Origin: Amorphus sp040750475
GTDB lineage: Bacteria; Pseudomonadota; Alphaproteobacteria; Rhizobiales; Amorphaceae
DNA: 64,000 bases
Assembly (NCBI RefSeq): GCF_040750475.1
Contig: NZ_JABJVY010000024.1
Span: 1 to 64,000 of the forward strand
Reading direction: 5' to 3'
Each line of letters opens with the position of its first letter. Within the stretch, counting starts at the first letter, position 1. Both the position numbers and the translations under genes were made by a program. Positions 7,372-16,814 of the stretch are shown in pieces. The notes beneath the pieces were generated by a model. The model was not told the origin of the DNA. It saw only the letters and a list, made by a program, of their open reading frames with translations, and did not search any database.

Positions 7372-10083
7372 TCACGCCGATACCAGTTCTTCGCTGGTTC
7401 CAGGCTGTAACAGCAACTGGCGGCCCCCGAGCTCTTCAAACAGTTGCTCCCTGCACGTAAAAATAACCACCTGGACGTTCCGGGCCGCCATATTGAGGAT
7501 GTCAAACATGCGGCTCATCCGCCGGTCGTCCGAGAACACAAGCGCATCATCGAGAATGACGGTTGCCGGATGACCCTGTTCGACCAGCATTTCTGCAAAT
7601 GCGAGCCGGATCAGGACGGCAATCTGTTCTTGGGTTCCCATGCTGAGATGATGAAAGGCTTCCTCATAGCCCGCGTCTCTGACCACGCCGACGATGCGCA
7701 AATTTTCGTCAATTGTGATTTCCGCGCCCGGAAACAGAAGCTGCAGGTAGGGCTGGACGCGATTGAGTACCGGCGACAGATACCGTTCCTTGGCGTCCTG
7801 CTCAGCGGCGCGCAGCGTTGACAGCAAAAGGCTGAGAACCTGCACCTCGCGTTCAGACCGGCGGCGTTCTTCCTCGCAAAATTCCAGCTCTCGCGCTTTT
7901 TGCTGAATGGCCTCATCAAGGCCGGCGCCTTCCAGCACTTCCACATGCGACCGGAGTCCGGCGATCTTCTCCTTGAGATTGCCGCGCTTTTCGCGCCTGT
8001 CCTGGATGGCCTTGTCAAGGCGGGCGATGCGGGCCGCCAACTGCGGAACTGTTTCGTCCGTACGCTGGGCCTCCAGCGTCGCGACGGCTGTCTCCTGTTC
8101 AGACAGCTCGGCCTGCGCAGCGTCTATGTTTTTCTGAAGCTGATCATCAGAAAGCTCATTTTCCGCGCCCGTAAGCTGGCGGCGAAGCGTTTCGAGTCGT
8201 TCCGTGCCGTCATCATACCGTGCCTTGACAGTGCCGAGTTCGGTTTGAAGCTGGCCTAAATTGTCCTCCGGACCGCCAAGCGCAGCTCGCGCGCTATTTA
8301 CAGAGCCGCGCGCCTCGTCGGCCTGCTCAACAGCGTCCCGTAGCGCGGATTCGGTTTCGGCATGCTGCGGCAATTCCTCGATGTCGAGTTCATCCATCTC
8401 CCGCGCCAGGATTTTTCGGAGACCATCGATATAGTCGGAAAGCGCCTGCGCTCCCGCATCATGATCGTCTGTGGCTGGGGCATGCAGTTCTGCCTCCTGC
8501 CGCGCTAACTCTGCTGCCTGCAATAGCTTTCCGCGCCGGGCATATTGATTTTCAGCGTCATTCACATTCTTGGTGCCACCCGCCTGCAGCGTCTCCTTCA
8601 GCCTGGCTTTCGCGTCGCGCTGTTGATTGAGTAACTTGTTTCGATCCTGAATGACCGGCTCGATTGTAATCCGTCCACGGTCGGGAATCGCGATCGTCAT
8701 CGGCTCAATGGCCTGCACCGAACGCTGCCCGGCCGGCAGCACCCGGCCGTCGATTTCGATGCCCGACATTTCGTCCGGGCTCATATCGAAAGCGATCCGG
8801 GTGGCGGCGGCGCTCAGGCGGCTTTCGATTGTTCCAAGCCCTTTCGCCGCGCTACGGATCGCCTCTATGACATCGTCCGTAACCAGAATTGCGGCCGCGC
8901 TCTGCTGGGCTTCGCGCCGCCGCTTTTCGGCCGCCTGCGCTTTGGCGAGGCGGCTCTCCAGCTCACGAATCCGGACGTGCCTATCCACGGCATCCATCGT
9001 ACGGCGCTGTCGTGAAACGACTTCATCAGCCGCAGTGACCGCGGCCTCGGCTTCACGCACTCCGGTCCGCGATGTCTCCAGCTGCGCACGGGCGTCCTTT
9101 TCCTGCCGGCGCACATCTTCCAGCCGCTGACGGGCCCGATCAACGGCCTCTTCTTCAGCGGCAATAGTGTCCTTCAGGCCAGTACGTTCCGTTTGCACCT
9201 TTTCGGCCTGTTCAAGATTACGCTTCTTCAGTTCCAGGTCACTGGCCGCCGCTGCAATGCGCCCTTCCAGCTCGGCGAGCTGCCCGTGCCTCTTGCGCGC
9301 TTCGGCAAGTTCGCTCTGATCGGCCTGATCGCGGTCACCGGTCAACAGGCGCGTCAGCGTTTCCTGCGCTTCTTCAAGGTCATCAAGCGTTTTGGCTAGG
9401 TCCTGCCGGCGAATGCTTAAGCCGTCAAGTTCGCTTTGAAGCGTTTCGGCGTTCTCGATTAGGTCCCTATACGCACCACGCGGGCGGCCGTTGCCCGCAG
9501 TGACCAGTTCGCCAAGCTGCTTCTCGATTGCCTGCGGCAAGGCCCGTCCGCGCCGGCCGCCGAGGACGGTGCCGACTTCCGCTTCAAGGGCGCTGTGCAG
9601 GTTCGATCGCGCACTTTCGGGAAGATCGAGCGCACCGAAGGACTGCCCCTGCTGGACCCAAAGGACATTCCACATGCCGAGCGTTTCCGCCTTTGCACCC
9701 GTCTTACCGGCTTCGTCAAAACCAAGGAGACTGCGCAGCATTTCCTCGGCGGCATCGCCTTCAAGTGTGCGCCCGTCCGGACATGACAGGCGGGCATAGG
9801 GCTTTTTCACAAACCGCTTCGTTACCCGGTACACGCCGTCGTCCAGCTCAAATGCCAGTTCGACAACCGGCCCGGCCTGGTTGCGGTCATTCTGCAAAGC
9901 GACGATCGGCTGGGCCTTTGAGCTGTATTTCTCAAAGAGCGCCGCGCGCAACGCATCAAGCAAGGTCGATTTACCCATTTCATTAGGGCCGACCACGACA
10001 TTCAGGCCGTCCTCGATATCGTCGAGCCGCGTCGGCACCGTGAATTTCTTGAACTGGTTGAGAGCAAGGGAGCGCAGTTTCAT
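7372..10083 (-). CDS. Rad50/SbcC/YhaN-like coiled-coil ATPase
   Basis: A 903-residue protein with Walker A VVGPNEMGKSTLLDAL at about residues 30-45, long coiled coils across the middle, a signature LSMGTQEQIAVLI and a Walker B TVILDDALVFSDD near the C terminus. The LSxGTxEQ signature is the YhaN form rather than classical SbcC. No CxxC zinc hook is visible in the middle, so dimerisation by a hook is not expected. The start ATG overlaps the stop of the Mre11-like gene by four bases, so the two proteins almost certainly form a complex that processes DNA ends. Position directly after a type III restriction operon suggests that it acts on restriction products or phage DNA ends. Confidence 0.85.
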   Translation of the reverse strand: MKLRSLALNQFKKFTVPTRLDDIEDGLNVVVGPNEMGKSTLLDALRAALFEKYSSKAQPIVALQNDRNQAGPVVELAFELDDGVYRVTKRFVKKPYARLSCPDGRTLEGDAAEEMLRSLLGFDEAGKTGAKAETLGMWNVLWVQQGQSFGALDLPESARSNLHSALEAEVGTVLGGRRGRALPQAIEKQLGELVTAGNGRPRGAYRDLIENAETLQSELDGLSIRRQDLAKTLDDLEEAQETLTRLLTGDRDQADQSELAEARKRHGQLAELEGRIAAAASDLELKKRNLEQAEKVQTERTGLKDTIAAEEEAVDRARQRLEDVRRQEKDARAQLETSRTGVREAEAAVTAADEVVSRQRRTMDAVDRHVRIRELESRLAKAQAAEKRRREAQQSAAAILVTDDVIEAIRSAAKGLGTIESRLSAAATRIAFDMSPDEMSGIEIDGRVLPAGQRSVQAIEPMTIAIPDRGRITIEPVIQDRNKLLNQQRDAKARLKETLQAGGTKNVNDAENQYARRGKLLQAAELARQEAELHAPATDDHDAGAQALSDYIDGLRKILAREMDELDIEELPQHAETESALRDAVEQADEARGSVNSARAALGGPEDNLGQLQTELGTVKARYDDGTERLETLRRQLTGAENELSDDQLQKNIDAAQAELSEQETAVATLEAQRTDETVPQLAARIARLDKAIQDRREKRGNLKEKIAGLRSHVEVLEGAGLDEAIQQKARELEFCEEERRRSEREVQVLSLLLSTLRAAEQDAKERYLSPVLNRVQPYLQLLFPGAEITIDENLRIVGVVRDAGYEEAFHHLSMGTQEQIAVLIRLAFAEMLVEQGHPATVILDDALVFSDDRRMSRMFDILNMAARNVQVVIFTCREQLFEELGGRQLLLQPGTSEELVSA

Positions 10084-11222
10084 CGCTGCCCCGCATCAAG
10101 CTTCATGTGCTCGATATAGAGCCGTTGCAGCGCTTCGGCGGCGATGCCGCGCTCGGCGTCGTCACCCTCTTCGGTCAATCGCTGGAGTTCGTCGGCGGCG
10201 GCGCGGACAAATCCACCCCGATCAATCTGATCAAGGTCCTCGGGTGTGGGACGCGGGAACAGGCGGCGGTCGTCAACGCGCATAAAGCAGAACGCCGCCG
10301 AAACACCGTCAACGATCTGCTCCTGGAAATACTGGCGGTCCTCCAGGGACAGCGCGCCCTCGACCGTCAGATGAATCAGCACGCGGTCAAGGTCGTCCGC
10401 AACGCCCCGCAGCTTTCCAGCGAGATGGTCTATATCGGCCCGGCTGCCAACCTGCTCCGCAAGACGTTCCCACGTATAGTGGCCGGTCGCCAGCGGTGAC
10501 ACCGTCGGTGGCGCTGCCGGCCCGTCGATCTCAACAAGAAGGGCCTGGCCGCCGCCAATCACATCGAAGGCGTCCGATTCCGGCGTGCCGCTGTACCAGC
10601 AGCGGTCATTGATTTTCTTCTGCCCGTGCCAGTCGCCAAGGGCGAGATAAGACAGGCCGGCCCGCGCGGGGCGGTCCGGTGCGATATAGTTGGGCACATC
10701 CTTGTCGTCAGACCCGAAGCCGGTGATGGTGCCGTGGGCAAGCCCTACGCGCACCAACTCGTCAGACAGGTCCGCGTCATCCATATAAGCGGTCGGGTCT
10801 TCCAGCATGCGCCGATGATGCAGCGGCGCCGGCAACAGCGCGAGCGAATCATCCTCAAAGATTGCCGCCTCCGGCACGGTGTGAATGTGCACATTGGCGG
10901 GCAGCCCTTTGCGCTGGAGCTGGTCCCAAAGCCCGTTCGAACGGTAGTGATCGTGATTGCCCGGTATAAGGTGCCACTGCACGCCGTTGAAATTGCGCAT
11001 GCGCTCAAGGGGCTGATTGAGCAAGCGTGGCGACAAGGCTTCCATGTCATAGACATCGCCGGCGACGAGTATGTGCTGCGCGCCCCTTTCCCCGGCAAGC
11101 TCGCCAAGGCGCGTGATCGCCCGCAGGCGCGCATCCTGGAGCAGCCCCATCGTCGCATTATCGACAAAGCGGAAAACCTTCCCGATTTGCCAGTCCGACG
11201 TATGTATGAGGCGCAGCGTCAT
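10080..11222 (-). CDS. Mre11/SbcD/YhaO-like metallophosphoesterase
   Basis: A 380-residue calcineurin-like phosphoesterase with the motif series HTSDWQIG (residues 7-14), GDVYD (about 55), GNHDH (about 88) and GDWHG (about 197). The first motif is DxQ instead of the usual DxH of SbcD and Mre11. In the family this enzyme is a manganese-dependent exo- and endonuclease working with a Rad50-type ATPase. It starts six bases after the res stop codon and overlaps the Rad50-like gene by four bases, so all are one transcript. The C-terminal 130 residues have no recognised domain and probably bind the ATPase coiled coil. Confidence 0.85.
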   Translation of the reverse strand: MTLRLIHTSDWQIGKVFRFVDNATMGLLQDARLRAITRLGELAGERGAQHILVAGDVYDMEALSPRLLNQPLERMRNFNGVQWHLIPGNHDHYRSNGLWDQLQRKGLPANVHIHTVPEAAIFEDDSLALLPAPLHHRRMLEDPTAYMDDADLSDELVRVGLAHGTITGFGSDDKDVPNYIAPDRPARAGLSYLALGDWHGQKKINDRCWYSGTPESDAFDVIGGGQALLVEIDGPAAPPTVSPLATGHYTWERLAEQVGSRADIDHLAGKLRGVADDLDRVLIHLTVEGALSLEDRQYFQEQIVDGVSAAFCFMRVDDRRLFPRPTPEDLDQIDRGGFVRAAADELQRLTEEGDDAERGIAAEALQRLYIEHMKLDAGQR

Positions 11223-11228
11223 TCCGTC

Positions 11229-13913
11229 TTATTCATCCTTGTACTGGCGAAAATTCGTCGCAAGGTCGGCGAAGGATTTGGGGCTGTAGCTCGTGAAACC
11301 CTCTTCGTCCACGAAGACGAAGTCATAGTTCACGTCCGACTGCACCCGGTTGATATCCTCACACCATTGCCTGAGGCGCGCGGTCTTCAAAGGCACGTCG
11401 AGATCTTCCTGACCCTTGGTTTCGACAATGACGATGTTTTTGTCATCGAGCTTGACGAGAAAGTCGGGATAGTAATTCGAGATATTGCCGTCAGCGTTTA
11501 CGTAGTCGAGTTTGAAGTGGACCGCGAGATAGTTCTTCGCGTAGGACACCACGTCGGGGCAGTTTTCCAGGAAGCTCGCGAACTGAAGCTCAAGATGGCT
11601 GTCGCCTATGACACGGTTGAACACGCTCTTTTTCGGAATGAGATAGCCCTGGTCCTTCACAACGAAAGGCCGCGTCTGGCGCAGCTTGATGCTATCGCGG
11701 ATTTCCGCATCGCCCTTGTCCCGAACGGTCAGGTCATTGATGGCTTTCTTGAAAGTCTCAATCAGCGTCTTGGTGGCTGCCAGCTCTGACAGGTTGCGCA
11801 GCGTGTTGGGATGCTCAAGATCGACGGCCTGGTCGAATAGTTCCGACTGCACGAACGACTTGATTTTGCCAAAGAGCACATCGTAGCCGCTGACCAGTCG
11901 CAGTTCCTTCATCACGGTTTGGGCAAAATAGCCAATGACGCTGCGATAATCGGCGGCGCCCGCCGTATCGAGGATCGTTTTGTGGGTCACCTCGCCGGTG
12001 GTGATGTCCTTGAAGACGATCTCCCGCTGCTCTTCCTCGCTGAATTGCCGATAAGGCACGCGCTGATGCGCCATAGCGCTGATATCCAGATCGGCAAGGT
12101 TCTTGTATTCGCGGTAGATACGGGGCGTGAGTACCGGGATCTCAATATCCAGCGCCTCGATGTCCTTCTTGTCGTTCTCAATGTCGATCTCGACGACAAG
12201 CGGCGTCTTCGGCTTCGCGCCTTCGCCCATCGCGGCGCGTTCAAGCTCCACGCCCTCGGCCTGGATCGATTCCACGAAATCCATGAACGCGTCCGTTCCG
12301 ACGACGCTGACATATTCCTCAAGGCCGCCGGGATACATCTTGCGCAGGCCCCGCCCCAGCGTCTGTTCGGGCAGGATATTGCTCTTGGCCGAGTATGCGC
12401 GCAGGCCGACAATGGTGGTGACGTTTCGCACGTCCCAACCCTCTTTAAGCATCAGCACCGACACGATCGCCTTGTAAGGGCTGTCCGGCTCGTCGATCCT
12501 GTTGGACTGCTCGCGCAGCTTATCCAGTTCTTCCTTCGCCTTGCCGGTCTGCGCCTCGGATATCTCGCCATTGTTCTTGGTGTGAATGACCAGCACGGCA
12601 TCTTTGAGATCAGGATAGCGACCTTCCAGGTACTCTGCCACGTCGTCGCAGTTTTTGGTGTCGTCGGTCATGACGAACAGGATGGCCTTCTTGCCCAGCT
12701 TCTCATGCTCGGCATAAGCCTTGCGCCATTCGATCACCCCGAGATCGATATAATCGGCGTACTTCTCGGTATATTTGGCGCTCTGGCGTTCGGACAGTTT
12801 GGCCCGGCTGGCGGCATCGGGCAGGACCGGATGCTTGACCACGTTCTGGGAGATCGCTTCGACGAGAGGATAGTCGGCAACAGTTTGCACGAAGATGGCA
12901 CCGTTGTTGTGCTTGGGCGTGGCTGTCACATCCACCTGCAACGCAAGCTCGCCGCCCTTCTGCAATAGCCGGTTGTGGATGTCCTCGATCGATTTGAACC
13001 AGGCCAGTTTCGAGTCATGGATGTGATGCGCCTCATCGTTGAGCACCATCAGCTCGTCGATGTCGCGCACGATCATGCCGAGGTCCACGCTGGAATCCGT
13101 CGTCGCGCCCGTCGGACGCTTGCCGAAGAAATAATCCATCGTGTTCTCATCGTCGGGCGACGGCGGGATGTCATCGCCCGAATAGACGCGGTGGATGTTA
13201 GTCAGGAAGATGTTGCCAGTGGGCTGGGTGACGCGCACGTCGTCCTGCTTGTGCAGGGTGAGCTGAAAATCATCGCGCCAGTTGCGTCCGTCAAAGCCGT
13301 TGTCGGGCAGCACCGGGTCGTCGAAGAAGATACGCAGCCCCTGAAAGTCATGATAGATGCGATCGAGCACAATGATGTTCGGGGCAATGACAAGGAAGTT
13401 GCGCGAGAGCTTGGAGTCCGGCTCATAGAGCTTGTGAAAAAAGCTCCACGCCAGCGCGAGACTCATGACCTTGGTCTTGCCGGAGCCGGTTGCCATTTTG
13501 AGGACGAAGCGCCGCCAGGTCTCATCGAACATGCCTGCCGACACAGCGCCAGAACTGTCAAAGCGCATCAGGTCGAATTTGTCTTTCACCCCGACAACGT
13601 CATAGAGATAGATGATCGTCTCCAGCGCCTCACGCTGGGCGAAGAAATACTGGAACTCCGCCATCGTGCCGTCAGCCTGCGGCAAAAGATGCGGTTCCTT
13701 GAACCACCAGTTCAGCAGGCTCTTGCTGGTGTCGCATGCGCCGACATAACCGCCGTCGCGAAACTCCTTCACCTTCTTGCGAAGCTGGGCAACGAGCGGC
13801 GGCATGAGCTTGTCCATGCCGGTTTCGCGGAGTGCCTCATCGGCTGGGAACCAGCGGATCGCGGGGTCGAGAATCGCGTGCGGGGAATCGGGAAAGTCCG
13901 GGTGCAGCGCCAT
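11229..13913 (-). CDS. res: Type III restriction enzyme Res subunit
   Basis: An 894-residue superfamily 2 translocase and nuclease. Walker A is MATGSGKTKV (about 140-149), the DEAH box lies at about 293-296 in LNDEAHHIHD, motif III is TATP near 330 and motif VI is LGRGLRKMYPG. The C terminus carries a PD-ExK nuclease core, PDF followed by VETKG, near residues 815-832. All parts needed for ATP-driven cleavage are present, so it looks intact. It starts one base into the stop of mod (overlap at 13913), the normal Mod-Res order. Res cuts only in complex with Mod at pairs of unmethylated sites. Confidence 0.93.
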   Translation of the reverse strand: MALHPDFPDSPHAILDPAIRWFPADEALRETGMDKLMPPLVAQLRKKVKEFRDGGYVGACDTSKSLLNWWFKEPHLLPQADGTMAEFQYFFAQREALETIIYLYDVVGVKDKFDLMRFDSSGAVSAGMFDETWRRFVLKMATGSGKTKVMSLALAWSFFHKLYEPDSKLSRNFLVIAPNIIVLDRIYHDFQGLRIFFDDPVLPDNGFDGRNWRDDFQLTLHKQDDVRVTQPTGNIFLTNIHRVYSGDDIPPSPDDENTMDYFFGKRPTGATTDSSVDLGMIVRDIDELMVLNDEAHHIHDSKLAWFKSIEDIHNRLLQKGGELALQVDVTATPKHNNGAIFVQTVADYPLVEAISQNVVKHPVLPDAASRAKLSERQSAKYTEKYADYIDLGVIEWRKAYAEHEKLGKKAILFVMTDDTKNCDDVAEYLEGRYPDLKDAVLVIHTKNNGEISEAQTGKAKEELDKLREQSNRIDEPDSPYKAIVSVLMLKEGWDVRNVTTIVGLRAYSAKSNILPEQTLGRGLRKMYPGGLEEYVSVVGTDAFMDFVESIQAEGVELERAAMGEGAKPKTPLVVEIDIENDKKDIEALDIEIPVLTPRIYREYKNLADLDISAMAHQRVPYRQFSEEEQREIVFKDITTGEVTHKTILDTAGAADYRSVIGYFAQTVMKELRLVSGYDVLFGKIKSFVQSELFDQAVDLEHPNTLRNLSELAATKTLIETFKKAINDLTVRDKGDAEIRDSIKLRQTRPFVVKDQGYLIPKKSVFNRVIGDSHLELQFASFLENCPDVVSYAKNYLAVHFKLDYVNADGNISNYYPDFLVKLDDKNIVIVETKGQEDLDVPLKTARLRQWCEDINRVQSDVNYDFVFVDEEGFTSYSPKSFADLATNFRQYKDE

Positions 13914-16165
13914 CAGCCTTTCCCCCCAACATTAACCTCGACGATGGTCATTGTGTCATTGCCGAAGATGTCCACGACCTTGACTGCAACCTTGCGCCGG
14001 CCCGGCGCGCATTCGTGAGCGACGCTCGTCAGCTCCAGCGAGCGGTCCTTCTTGGTGCGGAAGCTCTGCCACTCGTTCTCAAAGATGTACTCGCCCGTCC
14101 ACTGCTCTTCCCATTCGCCCGTCTCGGCATTCTGGACGCGGATGATCTCCCGCTTGTTCTCGAAGTCGAAATCCACCGACCAGTAGTCGATCCAGTCCGT
14201 CCAGTTCTCGGTTAGCGTCTCGCGGGTGACGATGCCGTCCTTGTCCTTGGTGACCTTCACGATCTGGCCTTTCTCGACAACGATCCGGCTCGCCTTGTTT
14301 TTCAGGTTGGCCTCGGCATTCGCAACGGAGTCCTGCGAATAGAAAACCGAAAAGTCAGTAAGTTCGACCGCCACCGTGTCGCCCTTCACATGCGGCCTGA
14401 CCTCGATGAAGGCCACGTCATGGAACACGACCTGGTTGCGCTCCACCGCGCGCTTGTCGAAGACATCGGCCGGGATATATTTGGGCGCAATGTCGATGCC
14501 CTTGGCCCGCGCCTCGTCCAGAACATTGGGAAACAGACCCATCTCGAACTCAAAGCCGAGAATATCGACCTTGGTGATGTGCTTCTTGCGGCACTCCAGT
14601 ATGATCTCTTCGACGAACAGGCGTGTCACCGGCAGGTTGACTGGGCCGATCGCGACCAGCCGTCCGGCCCGCTTGCCGTGGAAGGTGGCAAAGCCTTCGA
14701 TCTTTTCAGCCCGGTAGGCGCGCAGGATCAGTTCCAGGAATGCCGCCTCCTTCGCGGCCGCCTGCTGCTGCTTCTGCTCTTCGCGTAGATCGGGGTTCAC
14801 GCCGATGAAATGCTGGCGCTCGTACTTGCCGAGATTGAGGATCTCAAAGGCCCGGTAGTCCTTGCCCTCGGCCTTTAGTTGCCTCTGCACACCGATCATG
14901 CGCTTGCGTGTGGTGTGAATACCGAATTTGCCAAGGTCGCTAACTATCCATTTGCGACCAAGCTTCTCAGCAACAGCGGCAGTGGTGCCGGAACCACAGA
15001 AAAAATCGGCGATGAGGTCACCTTCGTTGCTGCTCGCACTAAGGATTCTTTCAAGCAGGGATTCGGGCTTCTGTGTGGGGTATTCAGTGTCCTCGCGTGC
15101 CTGTGAATTCACTGGATTTATATCAGCCCAAACCGACTGCAGAGCGATTCCTTCTGATTCGTCTAAGTATCTCTTATATTCCGGCATGCCGCTTTTTGTG
15201 TAGATGAGACGGCCTTGATCATGCAGCTCCTGCATTTTTTCTTTTGTCCACCGCCAGGTTTTGAAATGTCCATTCCATTCAAATGTTAAATTTGGACGAT
15301 CAGGATTTTGATTTAGACAGTTATCCTTCCGATAGCGCCGGCCGTCTGGGTCTTCGTGGCGGTACTTTGCATCTACATATTCAGACCCTAATGGCTCATA
15401 TAGCTGATTCCAAATTACATCTTCCGTCTTAGAATAAAAAAGAATATGATCGTGCGTGGCTGGATAATAATTACCATGACTTCTTGAAGATACTCTTTTC
15501 CAGATTATTTCTCTTCGATGATATTTTCTACCAAAAACGTCGTCTAATGCAGCGCGAATATAATGACTAATAGCTGGACCCATGTGGACGTATATGCTTC
15601 CATCCGACGCCAAAATATCTCTCATCAATATTAGACGTTCATAGAGCATAGAAATAAAACTGTCCGCCCCATCTCCCCATGTATCACGGTAAGCAATCTC
15701 TTCGAGAATGTTCGGCCTTTTGGTGAAGGTGTCGCCACCTATCTCGATGTCCATGGAAAAATCTGCGCCGACATCGAAAGGTGGATCGATGTAGATCAGC
15801 TTGAGACCGCCCTGGCGCTCGATCTCATCGCGCAACGGACCATTCTTCAAGGAAGACAGGATCAGCTTGTTGTCGCCCCAGATCAGCTTGTTGGTCCAGC
15901 CTTTGAGCTGACGGCCTCGCGCATCTAGGTCAAACAGCGATCCTTGTAGCGCGGCCTCAGACGGTTTCTCGGCGCGGGGTTCATCCACCTGCTCGATCGT
16001 CTGAAACGGAAGCACGACATTGCAGACTTCGCCAGTCTTGCCATTCCAGACCAGCTCGACCTCCCGTTTCTCATCAAACAAGAGGAAACGGTATTTGTCT
16101 GGCAGCGGCTTGCCCGCCTCCAGATGTTTGTTGATATCTCTGATTTCGTTGTCAGTGAGCTTCAT
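13913..16165 (-). CDS. mod: Type III DNA adenine methyltransferase Mod subunit
   Basis: A 750-residue N6-adenine methyltransferase of the beta class: the catalytic IDPPF (about 126-130) comes before the SAM-binding FFCGSG (about 388-393), with the target recognition region between them. It modifies one strand of an asymmetric site and supplies recognition for Res. The long C-terminal part after residue 450 fits Mod-Res contacts. The first gene of the operon, it starts 104 bases downstream of the antitoxin-like gene. The stretch coding for residues about 150-355 is visibly more AT-rich than the rest of the gene, a sign of target-domain exchange. The recognition sequence cannot be read from the protein. 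Confidence 0.93.
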   Translation of the reverse strand: MKLTDNEIRDINKHLEAGKPLPDKYRFLLFDEKREVELVWNGKTGEVCNVVLPFQTIEQVDEPRAEKPSEAALQGSLFDLDARGRQLKGWTNKLIWGDNKLILSSLKNGPLRDEIERQGGLKLIYIDPPFDVGADFSMDIEIGGDTFTKRPNILEEIAYRDTWGDGADSFISMLYERLILMRDILASDGSIYVHMGPAISHYIRAALDDVFGRKYHRREIIWKRVSSRSHGNYYPATHDHILFYSKTEDVIWNQLYEPLGSEYVDAKYRHEDPDGRRYRKDNCLNQNPDRPNLTFEWNGHFKTWRWTKEKMQELHDQGRLIYTKSGMPEYKRYLDESEGIALQSVWADINPVNSQAREDTEYPTQKPESLLERILSASSNEGDLIADFFCGSGTTAAVAEKLGRKWIVSDLGKFGIHTTRKRMIGVQRQLKAEGKDYRAFEILNLGKYERQHFIGVNPDLREEQKQQQAAAKEAAFLELILRAYRAEKIEGFATFHGKRAGRLVAIGPVNLPVTRLFVEEIILECRKKHITKVDILGFEFEMGLFPNVLDEARAKGIDIAPKYIPADVFDKRAVERNQVVFHDVAFIEVRPHVKGDTVAVELTDFSVFYSQDSVANAEANLKNKASRIVVEKGQIVKVTKDKDGIVTRETLTENWTDWIDYWSVDFDFENKREIIRVQNAETGEWEEQWTGEYIFENEWQSFRTKKDRSLELTSVAHECAPGRRKVAVKVVDIFGNDTMTIVEVNVGGKG

Positions 16166-16269
16166 TTCCGTGCCCCCATTTCCTCTTGAAGCTTACTGGC
16201 TGTCGATACCATAACGCCGCAAGTCCTTCGTTTACCGTCACTGGCTCATCAGCGCCTGCGCGGCATGGG

Positions 16270-16473
16270 CTATGCCCCTTCTCGATCATCGTCACCACTA
16301 GCTGCCTGAGCCTTCTTCCGGCTCGCACCGATCAAAAGGCGCTCATACGCTTCCGTCGAGAGAACCACGGCCACAGGCCGGCCGTGCTTCTCAATGGTCA
16401 CGGGTTCGGCCCGCGCTGTGTCCAGAAGCAAGCCGAAGCCGTTCTTGGCTTCCTTGGCAGACATTGTTTTCAT
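16270..16473 (-). CDS. Phd/YefM-type antitoxin, no toxin partner seen
   Basis: A 67-residue protein with the typical Phd/YefM N-terminal DNA-binding core: MSAKEAKNGFGLLLDTA, then EPVTIEKHGRPVAVVLS and a YERLL ending. I chose the ATG at 16473; a TTG four codons upstream would give 71 residues. Antitoxins of this family repress their own promoter and neutralise a RelE or Doc toxin encoded just downstream. Downstream here there are about 100 bases and then mod, so there is no toxin. It may be an orphan or a DNA-binding regulator for the restriction operon that follows on the same strand. Confidence 0.75.
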   Translation of the reverse strand: MKTMSAKEAKNGFGLLLDTARAEPVTIEKHGRPVAVVLSTEAYERLLIGASRKKAQAASGDDDREGA

Positions 16474-16499
16474 TGAGAATCCCAACGCCCCGTTTGAGC

Positions 16500-16759
16500 C
16501 ATTTTGTCTACTTTAGCCGCGCCGTGCAAGGGAAGTTATTGATGAGGGGCAAGCCTGCGCGACCGAGCCACCAGTTCCTGTCGTTAGCGTCGCCCTTCGG
16601 GCCGGGCTGTCGGCTTGCGCGGAAGCCCCTGACGGGTCTTCCCCCTTCCCGGGCATCCATCCCTGGCGCGGGAATGTGCGTTTCCGCCTCTGCATCTCTC
16701 AGCCTCGACGCTTTTGCGGAGCTGTGAGCGACGAGAGTAAGAGTGCGGACCGGTTTGCC
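16500..16759. other. Intergenic stretch between the defence island and the maintenance region
   Basis: About 260 bases with open frames in several directions but none with a recognisable domain or a good ribosome site. It is the join between a minus-strand defence block and plus-strand maintenance genes, so it would be the place to look for divergent promoters. No attachment site or tRNA end was recognised. Confidence 0.35.
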
Positions 16760-16807
16760 GTGACGGGTTGGAAGTCGAGGGAGAGGCTCTCGGCGCCCGT
16801 CGCGGAG
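16760..16807 (+). repeat. 48-bp leader repeat, copy 1 (upstream of the ardC-like gene)
   Basis: A 48-base block ending seven bases before the ATG at 16815. A second copy at 18221-18268 matches 46 of 48 bases. It contains inverted arms GACGGG and CCCGTC enclosing a smaller GAGA/TCTC hairpin, and its end GCGGAG sits where a ribosome site is expected. A structured mRNA leader or a shared operator-promoter is likely. Confidence 0.7.
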
Positions 16808-16814
16808 AACCGCG

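Noticed and set aside
2783..16473. Phd-like and Fic proteins as a Phd/Doc toxin-antitoxin pair
   Set aside because: They are 12 kb apart, and the Fic protein is large with its own inhibitory helix motif (SLSIEG), so it does not need a separate antitoxin.
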